From Rhynchopus sp. YZ270_cl-10 (lineage: Eukaryota > Euglenozoa > Diplonemea > Diplonemida > Diplonemidae): 64,000 bases of DNA. Both the position numbers and the translations under genes were made by a program. The stretch lies in contig OZ037848.1 of NCBI GenBank assembly GCA_964035575.1, positions 1,550,001-1,614,000 on the forward strand, given 5' to 3'. Within the stretch, counting starts at the first letter, position 1. Each line of letters opens with the position of its first letter. The notes below the pieces were generated by a model that worked only from the letters and a program-made list of their open reading frames with translations, was not told the origin of the DNA and did not search any database. Shown piece by piece: positions 32,987 to 42,399 of the stretch.

Positions 32987-34399
32987 ATGCTTCTTATTAT
33001 GATGAGTTTGGTGTGTGTCAAAGCACAGCCACCGCTGACCCTCGTGTGGGAGGACAACTTCAACGGCAATGCCCTGGACTCGTCCCGCTGGGTGTACGAC
33101 CTGGGCACAGGTGCGAACGGCTGGGGGAATGCAGAGCTGCAGACGTACACCACTGCATCAGCAACAGTGTCTGGCGGCACACTCAAGATCACCACCACGA
33201 AGACTGCGTCCGGCTATGAAAGTGCGCGTGTGCTCACCAGAGGCAAAGGTGACTGGATGTACGGGAGAATTGAGGTGCGTGCAAAGCTGCCAAGGGGGCG
33301 TGGCACGTGGCCTGCAATCTGGATGCTTCCCACAGACTGGAAGTTTGGCACGTGGCCTGCCAGTGGTGAGATCGACAACCTGGAGCATGTGGGCTACGCA
33401 CAAGGTGTTGTGCATGGGACAGTGCACACTGCTGCAGGGTCTGGTTCGAACGGTGCGAGTGGATGTGTGAACACAGACACTGCGAACGATGCAAAGTGTG
33501 CAACGGAACTCCCGTCCGTGCGGATAAGCTCCGGGTTCCACGTGTACACCATTGTGTGGAGCGAGACAGAGATTGAGTGGTACCTTGACGACACGCGTTA
33601 CGCTGTGTACAGAAAGGCGGCAAACGCAGACTACACCACGTGGCCGTTTGACGAAGACTTCCACTTGATCCTGAACACTGCTGTGGGGGGGAACTGGGGT
33701 GGTGTGAAGGGTGTGGACGACTCCATCTTCCCGCAGGTGTTTGAGGTGGACTACGTGCGTGTGTACCAGGACACCCCCACCACACCGCCCACTGCACCAC
33801 CAACACTCGTTGCGCCGTGCAGGGCTGTGTGGTTTGCGGATGCGTGCGACGACGCTAAGGGCGGCTGCCACTCATGCGGTGCTCGCATCACGTACCTCGT
33901 CTCTCAGGGGCAGACCATCGATGAGGCGGCTGCCGCAGTTGCGTCTGAATTCCCTGTTGCGTGTGCCGGGTGTGATGCGACACACGCACCTGACACCGCG
34001 CCACCGACGAATGCACCCGCCGTGTCTGTCCCACCCCCCGCGCCTACTCCACCCGTCCTGCCACCGGCGTGCCAGGACGTGTGGAACGCAGACGCTTGCG
34101 ACGACGCGAAGGGTGGCTGCCACACATGCGGTGCTCGCATCACCTATGTCCAGAACACTGGAAAATCCTTGCCCGACGCTGCCTCCGACGTTGCAGCAGA
34201 GTTCCCTTCTGTGTGCGGGCTTTGTTCTCCTGTCGCTGCGTGCCAGGCAGTGTGGCTCACGAACGCATGCTCTGACCAATTGGGCGGGTGCCACACCTGC
34301 GGAAGTAGAATTGAGTATCTGATGTTGACCATCACCGAGACTGCCGCCAAGGCTCAGGTGGCGTCAGAGTTCCCTGCAGAGTGTGGTGCATGCGCTTAG
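32987..34399 (+). CDS. Secreted GH16 beta-glucanase-like protein lacking the N-terminal Cys module
   Basis: 470 residues, no intron. The signal peptide MLLIMMSLVCVKAQ is joined directly to the GH16 domain (about 17-262) with catalytic E128-I-D130-N-L-E133. Three six-Cys modules follow (about 265-470). Compared with the gene at 38712 it lacks 71 codons in frame, exactly the N-terminal module and its Pro/Thr linker. From 33035 onward the two genes appear identical. The frame ends with TAG at 34397, but the next 29 codons still read as the Thr/Pro linker of the long GH16 protein (APDTAEPTT). The lineage therefore once had a longer C-terminus, probably with the membrane anchor, and this protein is now free. 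Expected activity: hydrolysis or transglycosylation of beta-1,3-glucan outside the cell. Confidence 0.88.
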   Translation: MLLIMMSLVCVKAQPPLTLVWEDNFNGNALDSSRWVYDLGTGANGWGNAELQTYTTASATVSGGTLKITTTKTASGYESARVLTRGKGDWMYGRIEVRAKLPRGRGTWPAIWMLPTDWKFGTWPASGEIDNLEHVGYAQGVVHGTVHTAAGSGSNGASGCVNTDTANDAKCATELPSVRISSGFHVYTIVWSETEIEWYLDDTRYAVYRKAANADYTTWPFDEDFHLILNTAVGGNWGGVKGVDDSIFPQVFEVDYVRVYQDTPTTPPTAPPTLVAPCRAVWFADACDDAKGGCHSCGARITYLVSQGQTIDEAAAAVASEFPVACAGCDATHAPDTAPPTNAPAVSVPPPAPTPPVLPPACQDVWNADACDDAKGGCHTCGARITYVQNTGKSLPDAASDVAAEFPSVCGLCSPVAACQAVWLTNACSDQLGGCHTCGSRIEYLMLTITETAAKAQVASEFPAECGACA

Positions 34400-36470
34400 A
34401 CTAACGCCGGTCCATCCACAACCGAACCCATCAGCACCGCACCCGACACGGCAGAGCCCACCACACACCTGGAGCCGACTTGACGTGAACAGGGTTGCGT
34501 TGTCTTTAAGCTGATGATTTGGTTGGGAGGCGACTAAGCATGCGAAGCTTGGGTTCATTTTATGTTCTATTATTCTTCACTTGGTTTTGTATCACATTTT
34601 CTATCATATTTCTATTACGCTGCACTTCACTGCGGATGGCTCCTTAGCGACTGTGCCCCCCCTTCATTCTTGGGCGGGCTTTGCTTTTTCCCTTCTTTTT
34701 CTTTGTTGACAGCTTTTATGGGTCCTTTCCCGCACGAAAACAACAGTGCATTTGCGTGAACACACAAAAGACTACTTCATCGTATCCTTGAACGGTGTCA
34801 TCGCTTTTCACAGTGTCCAGACATGTTCTTCTTTTGTCTATTGTTGTTTGTGACGATTTTCTATTAAAAAAAACACCTCCCTCCCTTCCTCTCTTGCCAT
34901 TTGGTCACATTTTTCACATTTTGTCATGATGTGAAACGATGTAAAACCGCGTTCAAAATCCACTTCGTCGTAAATGGAGTTTGGTCCACCGTGGAGAGAG
35001 ACAGAGAATGAGCACAAAGAAGAAGGACAGGCTGTGCTGTTTGTGCGTCAACACGCTTTCACCAGCGAAACGACCACACGGCGCTCTCAGTCCCTTCTTA
35101 TCTCTCTACCTTTTTCCCACCCCTTATTTATTTGCCTTTTTTTCCTAGATGTGTGTGCACATGCATCGCGTTTTCGTTTTTGATACTTTTTAACAACGAA
35201 GACGTCTCTTTTCTATTCCAAAGTATGTGTTGAGTTCCCTTCTGAGGGGGAGCTCAACACATATTTTTCAATCGCACCTTGATAGACAAAAACCAACGTT
35301 ACACTGTCAATTTCACATCCTCTCCCTCCCCCACACACACACAAGGTGACGAGAGAGTCCCTATCCATAATATTATTCATATGTGTCCGTCAAGAGGAGG
35401 TACACGCTCGTAGTGAGAAGAGAGGTGTTGTGTGGTTCCCTATGAGATGGTGGAGGGACACATTCATCTCGCATATTTTCTTTTTTGTCACCCTTTTGGT
35501 GCTTACGGAAGTCGGTCAACGACCTGTCAGCGACGTGTCACGACCTGTAGGTGACTTGTCGGCGACCTGTCAATATCAGGGTGTGTGTGTATAGAGTCCC
35601 TGTGCCAGAGACCTGTCAATATCGACCCCTCCCGGAGCACCACCTTTTATTTCTTTTTTGAAAAAAAAATATATAGAGAGCAGGACCAGACACATTGGGG
35701 GGAGGGAGCATCACGCAAGAGTTTATTTTTATTTTTTGGTTTTCTACCAGAGTGTCAGTGCCTGCGTCCGCGAGGGGGCATTTGCACCTTTCAACTTCAC
35801 TTTGTTTCGGGAACCCTAATTAAAAAATAGCTTTTTTGTTGACGTGCAATAGACAAGACACAAAATTGTATTACAGACAGTACGACTCGAACCCAAGATG
35901 AAGCCTGCAGCATTGGTGTGTGAGAGTGCTTCGTACTGTTTCATCATGCATCTATAATTGCACGTTCATTGAAAAACACAAAATGACTCCCCCCAAGTGT
36001 TCTCTTGTAGAAAGAACGCTCTGAAGACCTTTTATTAGGCTCAGCTCATACCTCCCACCCCCTTCTTGCAAAGGCGGAATTCCGCCAGCCCCACGGCTTT
36101 TTTTTTAGTTGGGGGGGATGGCTGTGTGACTGCTGACAGTTTTCCTGTCAGCAACACCCAAACGTGCAACGCTCCCGGGTTCGATAGACCGACAGCAGAG
36201 GTGTGTGCGTTTCACCACCCTCTCCCTTTTGTCTTTATTGTCTTTATTTCTTTTGTGGGGTGGGGGAACACAAAAACGAAAAGTTTGAGTGAGGTGTTCA
36301 ATTTCATGTAGCCCTCAGGAAGGGACGTCATATGGTATTGTTGTTGCTGCTTGTTTCTTTAGGTACCAACCTACACACTAATGAGGCTGAGTCTCATCCT
36401 ACCAACTGTCTTCTTTAGTGGTGGAGTCTAACACAATAAGAGCGCCATCACAAAAATAGAAAAAGGGCAG
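33035..36470 (+). repeat. Segmental duplication, copy 1
   Basis: Near-identical to 38973-42164, covering the GH16 domain to the stop codon plus about 2 kb of downstream non-coding DNA. The main difference is about 240 bp present only here (35360-35660), which includes short direct repeats of the CGACCTGTC type. The 1365 coding bases look identical, so the event or a later conversion is recent. Confidence 0.85.
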
Positions 36471-37349
36471 CAAAATAATAAAAGCCTCTTTCATCTTTTG
36501 TTTAGTTGGTACGCTACCCACGGCATACGCCTTTGCGTTGTCTTTAAGCTGATAATTTGGTTGGGAGGCGACTGCGAAGCTATCATTTTATGTTCTATTA
36601 TTGTACAAGCGTTGTTCACTTGGTTTTGTGCTGCATTCCTATCACATTTTCTATCATATTTCTATTACGCTGCACTTCACTGCGGATGGCTCCTTAGCGA
36701 CTGTGCCCCCCCTTCATTCTTGGGCGGGCTTTGCTTTTTCCCTTCTTTTTCTTTGTTGACAGCTTTTATGGGTCCTTTCCCGCACGAAAACAACAGTGCA
36801 TTTGCGTGAACACACAAAAGACTACTTCATAGTATCCTTGAACGGTGTCATCGCTTTTCACAGTGTCCAGACATGTTCTTCTTTTGTCTATTGTTGTTTG
36901 TAACGATTTTCTCTTTAAAAAAAAACACCACCCTCCCTCTCTTGCCATTTGGTCACATTTTTCACATTTTGTCTTGATGTGAAACGATGTAAAGACGCGT
37001 TCAAAATCCACTTCGTCGTAAATGGAGTTTGGTTCACCGTGGAGAGAGACAGAGAAAGAGCACAAAGAAGAAGGACAGGCTGTGCTGTTTGTGCGTCAAC
37101 ACGCTTTCACCAGCGAAGCGACCACACAGCGCTCTCAGTCCCTTCTTATCAGGTTTTCGTTTTTGATACTTTTTAACAACGAAGACGTCTCTTTTCTATT
37201 CCAAAATATGTGTTGAGTTCCCTTCTGAGAGGGAGCTCAACACATATTTTCACTCACACCTTGATAGACAAAAACCAACGTTACACTGTGTAATATTCAC
37301 CACCAGGAGTGTTTTCAACTCGAGAGACAAAAAAACAACAACAACCAAA
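34400..37349. other. Intergenic, built from repeated blocks
   Basis: It starts with the relic Thr/Pro linker (34400-34486), then motif A (34528), then a non-coding block present three times (34497-35310, 36535-37290, 40435-41250). A near-perfect inverted repeat (TGTGTTGAGTTCCCTTCTGA.. / ..GAGCTCAACACATA) lies at 35226-35263, 37208-37247 and 41164-41204. A 9-bp stem (CAGTACGA..TCGTACTG) lies at 35878-35940. No gene is supported. Confidence 0.6.
36535..37290 (+). repeat. Third copy of the GH16 downstream block
   Basis: Colinear with 34497-35310 and 40435-41250, with small indels at the left edge, including partial loss of motif A (36567-36592). It ends about 60 bp before the B-lectin gene, so that gene has inherited a GH16-type 3' flank as its upstream region. 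Confidence 0.75.
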
Positions 37350-38135
37350 ATGCGTGCGTTTCAGCTGTTCGCTCTGTTGCTCCTTATGGGTGTTAATGTG
37401 GCTGACGCTGTTGGGGATCTGTACTTAAACGCTGGCGAACGGATGAGCCCTGGCACGATAATGATGACGACAAGCTCGTGCACTGGCGAAATGTTGTGGC
37501 TGACGTTCCAGAGGGACGGAAACCTTGTGTTCTATAGACGCGAACCCATGATAAACTGGAAAGGTTTTATAACGACGCTCTGGTCTTCTCACACTGGGTC
37601 ACACTACGTGGACGCGGCGGTGATGCAGACGGACGGCAACTTCGTTCTCTACCAGCAGGGTGGTGTGCCGATGTGGAGCACAGGGACGTACCCGAACACA
37701 GATGGCGAGTCCAACTTCCTTACCGTGCACGCCGACGAGACGCTCTCAGTCGGGTCTTTGAGCCACCCCAAGAAGTGGACGGCAGGCACATCGTGCACCC
37801 CTACACCAGCACCGCCGCTTCCCCCGGTCGTGCCGGGGTGCTTTGCAGACATGCTTGAATACCTCGATCACATCATCGTTCCTGGGGTTGGCGGCGACGA
37901 GATCTTCGAATGCCAGTCCGCCTGCAAGTTCAGGCACTTTCTGTACGCAGGCATCTACCGAGGCAACAAATGCTACTGCGGCAACTCGCTTGGCACGCCA
38001 CTCCCCAATACAGACTGTTCCGATCGCTGCTGGAGTAGCCAAAAACAATGTGGAGGGCCAGAAGCCTCCACAGTGTTCCACATCCGTGGCGGCGAAGGTG
38101 AGCTCTTCAGCGTGTCGAAGACTAAACAAGACTGA
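37350..38135 (+). CDS. Secreted bulb-type lectin plus WSC domain protein
   Basis: 261 residues, no intron. Signal peptide about 1-20 (MRAFQLFALLLLMGVNVADA). Residues about 24-150 form a B-lectin (bulb-type, mannose-binding lectin) domain. Two QxDxNxVxY-type motifs are visible, FQRDGNLVFY and MQTDGNFVLY; the second keeps Q-x-D-x-N only in part (M-Q-T-D-G-N). A short Pro linker leads to a WSC domain (about 163-245) with the expected cysteines (GCF, CQSAC, CYCG, CSDRC, CGG). WSC domains bind or associate with polysaccharides and occur in fungal, oomycete and algal surface proteins. There is no membrane anchor, so it is probably an extracellular glycan-binding protein. It sits between two GH16 copies and may act on the same substrates (inference from position only). 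Confidence 0.87.
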   Translation: MRAFQLFALLLLMGVNVADAVGDLYLNAGERMSPGTIMMTTSSCTGEMLWLTFQRDGNLVFYRREPMINWKGFITTLWSSHTGSHYVDAAVMQTDGNFVLYQQGGVPMWSTGTYPNTDGESNFLTVHADETLSVGSLSHPKKWTAGTSCTPTPAPPLPPVVPGCFADMLEYLDHIIVPGVGGDEIFECQSACKFRHFLYAGIYRGNKCYCGNSLGTPLPNTDCSDRCWSSQKQCGGPEASTVFHIRGGEGELFSVSKTKQD

Positions 38136-38711
38136 ATTGACAAACGTTTTTTTTTGTGGAGGACCCGTGCTCACAATTAGGGAAAGGTACTGGCTGTACC
38201 CTGTTTTTTCAGTTTGCAAAAAAATTAAAGAAAAAAGGAGGAGACGACGCTGGACAAAACTCCATTTTTCGATTGAAAATAATATCTTAATCATTTATCG
38301 CTTCAAACACAAAAGAAAGTTGGGAACATTTTTATTGATCCCTCCTCCTATGTTATCAATTTCTTGATTGCTTATGTTGAAATACGTTTTATCGCTTCAA
38401 AGAAGATCCATTTACACCCCCGCCCTTTAGTTTATTGCATCTGCATGTTAGTGATTTCAAGGTGTTTCTAGATCTGTGTGCATTGAGAGAGATGGAGAAG
38501 AGATGCACATTCATTTTTACGTGCGGAACTTTTTGGGACCCCACCGAGCATTACACACAAAAAAGAATTGTGCCTACCCTTAACCTTTTTGTGCAGTTTT
38601 TGTTTCACACAACCAGGGTTTTTTCTAGGAGTTGGGTTGTTCCTCGGTGCCCTTCCTCCATCTCCTTCTCTGTCCCCACCACCACAATCCTTCCTAGATA
38701 AACACAGCAAA
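38136..38711. other. Intergenic between lectin and GH16 genes
   Basis: AT-rich, with a short motif-D copy (about 38500-38520). The last 60-85 bp match the upstream block of the other GH16 genes. An upstream in-frame extension of the GH16 frame to 38568 exists but has no signal-peptide character. Confidence 0.5.
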
Positions 38712-40337
38712 ATGCTTCTTATTATGATGAGTTTGGTGTGTGTCAAAGCACAGCCACCGGGCCTACACAGTGCCTGTGTGCCTGTGTGGGGTGTTGATGC
38801 ATGTGACGCGTCGAGTGGCTGTGCGTCGTGTGGTAGTAGGGTGGAGTGGCTCCAGCAGAACGCAGGGAAAACACTCGACGAGGCGCTTGCTCAGGTTGCA
38901 GGCGAGTTCCCCAATGAGTGTGGCGCCTGCCGTCCGCCCCCCACACCCACAGCAGGCTTGCCCACAAACACCCTGACCCTCGTGTGGGAGGACAACTTCA
39001 ACGGCAATGCCCTGGACTCGTCCCGCTGGGTGTACGACCTGGGCACAGGTGCGAACGGCTGGGGGAATGCAGAGCTGCAGACGTACACCACTGCATCAGC
39101 AACAGTGTCTGGCGGCACACTCAAGATCACCACCACGAAGACTGCGTCCGGCTATGAAAGTGCGCGTGTGCTCACCAGAGGCAAAGGTGACTGGATGTAC
39201 GGGAGAATTGAGGTGCGTGCAAAGCTGCCAAGGGGGCGTGGCACGTGGCCTGCAATCTGGATGCTTCCCACAGACTGGAAGTTTGGCACGTGGCCTGCCA
39301 GTGGTGAGATCGACAACCTGGAGCATGTGGGCTACGCACAAGGTGTTGTGCATGGGACAGTGCACACTGCTGCAGGGTCTGGTTCGAACGGTGCGAGTGG
39401 ATGTGTGAACACAGACACTGCGAACGATGCAAAGTGTGCAACGGAACTCCCGTCCGTGCGGATAAGCTCCGGGTTCCACGTGTACACCATTGTGTGGAGC
39501 GAGACAGAGATTGAGTGGTACCTTGACGACACGCGTTACGCTGTGTACAGAAAGGCGGCAAACGCAGACTACACCACGTGGCCGTTTGACGAAGACTTCC
39601 ACTTGATCCTGAACACTGCTGTGGGGGGGAACTGGGGTGGTGTGAAGGGTGTGGACGACTCCATCTTCCCGCAGGTGTTTGAGGTGGACTACGTGCGTGT
39701 GTACCAGGACACCCCCACCACACCGCCCACTGCACCACCAACACTCGTTGCGCCGTGCAGGGCTGTGTGGTTTGCGGATGCGTGCGACGACGCTAAGGGC
39801 GGCTGCCACTCATGCGGTGCTCGCATCACGTACCTCGTCTCTCAGGGGCAGACCATCGATGAGGCGGCTGCCGCAGTTGCGTCTGAATTCCCTGTTGCGT
39901 GTGCCGGGTGTGATGCGACACACGCACCTGACACCGCGCCACCGACGAATGCACCCGCCGTGTCTGTCCCACCCCCCGCGCCTACTCCACCCGTCCTGCC
40001 ACCGGCGTGCCAGGACGTGTGGAACGCAGACGCTTGCGACGACGCGAAGGGTGGCTGCCACACATGCGGTGCTCGCATCACCTATGTCCAGAACACTGGA
40101 AAATCCTTGCCCGACGCTGCCTCCGACGTTGCAGCAGAGTTCCCTTCTGTGTGCGGGCTTTGTTCTCCTGTCGCTGCGTGCCAGGCAGTGTGGCTCACGA
40201 ACGCATGCTCTGACCAATTGGGCGGGTGCCACACCTGCGGAAGTAGAATTGAGTATCTGATGTTGACCATCACCGAGACTGCCGCCAAGGCTCAGGTGGC
40301 GTCAGAGTTCCCTGCAGAGTGTGGTGCATGCGCTTAG
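38712..40337 (+). CDS. Secreted GH16 beta-glucanase-like protein, one N- and three C-terminal Cys modules
   Basis: 541 residues. ATG 38712 is chosen because MLLIMMSLVCVKAQ is the signal peptide shared with the paralogues. One six-Cys module (about 20-70, VPVWGVDACDASSGCASCGS) precedes GH16 (about 88-333; catalytic E199-I-D201-N-L-E204). Three modules then lead to a TAG stop directly after the last CGAC. As in the 32987 gene, an in-frame relic of the Thr/Pro linker follows the stop (40338-40424). From 38973 it matches that gene with no difference that I can find. The role is probably extracellular beta-glucan cleavage. Confidence 0.88.
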   Translation: MLLIMMSLVCVKAQPPGLHSACVPVWGVDACDASSGCASCGSRVEWLQQNAGKTLDEALAQVAGEFPNECGACRPPPTPTAGLPTNTLTLVWEDNFNGNALDSSRWVYDLGTGANGWGNAELQTYTTASATVSGGTLKITTTKTASGYESARVLTRGKGDWMYGRIEVRAKLPRGRGTWPAIWMLPTDWKFGTWPASGEIDNLEHVGYAQGVVHGTVHTAAGSGSNGASGCVNTDTANDAKCATELPSVRISSGFHVYTIVWSETEIEWYLDDTRYAVYRKAANADYTTWPFDEDFHLILNTAVGGNWGGVKGVDDSIFPQVFEVDYVRVYQDTPTTPPTAPPTLVAPCRAVWFADACDDAKGGCHSCGARITYLVSQGQTIDEAAAAVASEFPVACAGCDATHAPDTAPPTNAPAVSVPPPAPTPPVLPPACQDVWNADACDDAKGGCHTCGARITYVQNTGKSLPDAASDVAAEFPSVCGLCSPVAACQAVWLTNACSDQLGGCHTCGSRIEYLMLTITETAAKAQVASEFPAECGACA

Positions 40338-42164
40338 ACTAACGCCGGTCCATCCACAACCGAACCCATCAGCACCGCACCCGACACGGCAGAGCCCACC
40401 ACACACCTGGAGCCGACTTGACGTGAACAGGGTTGCGTTGTCTTTAAGCTGATGATTTGGTTGGGAGGCGACTAAGCATGCGAAGCTTGGGTTCATTTTA
40501 TGTTCTATTATTCTTCACTTGGTTTTGTATCACATTTTCTATCATATTTCTATTACGCTGCACTTCACTGCGGATGGCTCCTTAGCGACTGTGCCCCCCC
40601 TTCATTCTTGGGCGGGCTTTGCTTTTTCCCTTCTTTTTCTTTGTTGACAGCTTTTATGGGTCCTTTCCCGCACGAAAACAACAGTGCATTTGCGTGAACA
40701 CACAAAAGACTACTTCATCGTATCCTTGAACGGTGTCATCGCTTTTCACAGTGTCCAGACATGTTCTTCTTTTGTCTATTGTTGTTTGTGACGATTTTCT
40801 ATTAAAAAAAACACCTCCCTCCCTTCCTCTCTTGCCATTTGGTCACATTTTTCACATTTTGTCATGATGTGAAACGATGTAAAACCGCGTTCAAAATCCA
40901 CTTCGTCGTAAATGGAGTTTGGTCCACCGTGGAGAGAGACAGAGAATGAGCACAAAGAAGAAGGACAGGCTGTGCTGTTTGTGCGTCAACACGCTTTCAC
41001 CAGCGAAACGACCACACGGCGCTCTCAGTCCCTTCTTATCTCTCTACCTTTTTCCCACCCCTTTTTTATTTGCCTTTTTTTCCTAGATGTGTGTGCACAC
41101 ACATCACGTTTTCGTTTTTGATACTTTTTAACAACGAAGACGTCTCTTTTCTATTCCAAAATATGTGTTGAGTTCCCTTCTGAGAGGGAGCTCAACACAT
41201 ATTTTCAATCGCACCTTGATAGACAAAAACCAACGTTACACTGTCAATTTCACATTCTCTCCCTCCGCCACACACACAAGGTGACGAGACAGTCCCTGTC
41301 CATAGTATTATTCATTTCACACATTTTCTTTTTGTCACCCTTTTATTTCTTTTTGGAAAAATATAGAGAGCAGGACCAGACACATTGGGGGGAGGGAGCA
41401 TCACGCAAGAGTTTATTTTTATTTTTTGGTTTTCTACCAGAGTGTCAGTGCCTGCGTCCGCGAGGGGGCATTTGCACCTTTCGACTTCACTTTGTTTCGG
41501 GAACCCTAATTAAAAATAAATTTTTTGTTGACGTGCAATAGACAAGACACAAAATTGTAGTACAGACAGTACGACTCGAACCCAAGATGAAGCCTGCAGC
41601 ATTGGTGTGTGAGAGTGCTTCGTACTGTTTCATCATGTATCTAAAATTGCACGTTGATTGAAAAAAAACAAAAAATGACTCCCCCCAAGTGTTCTCTTGT
41701 AGAAAGAACGCTCTGAAGACCTTTTATTAGGCTCAGCTCATACCTCCCACCCCCTTCTTGCAAAGGCGGAATTCCGCCAGCCCCACGGCTTTTTTTTTAG
41801 TTGGGGGGGATGGCTGTGTGACTGCTGACAGTTTTCCTGTCAGCAACACCCAAACGTGCAACGCTCCCGGGTTCGATAGACCGACAGCAGAGGTGTGTGC
41901 GTTTCACCACCCTCTCCCTTTTGTCTTTATTGTCTTTATTTCTTTTGTGGGGTGGGGGAACACAAAAACGAAAAGTTTGAGTGAGGTGTTCAATTTCATG
42001 TAGCCCTCAGGAAGGGACGTCATATGGTATTGTTGTTGCTGCTTGTTTCTTTAGGTACCAACCTACACACTAATGAGGCTGAGTCTCATCCTACCAACTG
42101 TCTTCTTTAGTGGTGGAGTCTAACACAATAAGAGCGCCATCACAACAATAGAAAAAGGGCAGCA
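38973..42164 (+). repeat. Segmental duplication, copy 2
   Basis: Partner of 33035-36470. It lacks most of 35360-35660. After 42164 it joins DNA resembling 32768-32819 (the left flank of copy 1), which suggests tandem duplication by recombination between these flanks. Confidence 0.85.
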
Positions 42165-42230
42165 AAAACAACAACGACACCAAAACCACAACAAAAACGA
42201 GAACTCCATAACCCCCCTTTTTTTTTTTTT
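40338..42230. other. Non-coding 3' flank of GH16 copy 2
   Basis: Relic linker, motif A (40466), the downstream block and the repeat also found at 27664-28105. The hairpin GCTGACAG..CTGTCAGC (about 41824-41844, also near 36132) is conserved in both copies. No gene is supported. Confidence 0.6.
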
Positions 42231-42385
42231 GTGAAAGAGAAAACCGACGCAGGAGCCTTTTATCGGAAACTGTTTTCTTCTCCGTTAACGCACAAAAACA
42301 CTTGACAGAAAAAACTTTTTCACACAACGTTTTTTGCTATTCTTTCTCCTTTTTTAACTCTCTGCTTTTCATCTTTTTTAAAAAT
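42231..42385 (+). repeat. Direct repeat P, copy 1
   Basis: 155 bp (starting GTGAAAGAGAAAACCGACGC) that appear identical to 45673-45827. The two copies flank the decayed LamG-like gene. Confidence 0.85.
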
Positions 42386-42399
42386 GGATTTTAAAATGG

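Noticed and set aside
35878-35940. tRNA-like fold (GGGTTCGAGTC on the reverse strand with a 9-bp closing stem), also near 41570
   Set aside because: No T-stem can form around the GTTCGAG loop, and no D-arm or A-box is present.
36160-36195. CCGGGTTCGATAGACC resembling a tRNA T-arm
   Set aside because: The stem does not pair and there is no acceptor stem or anticodon arm around it.
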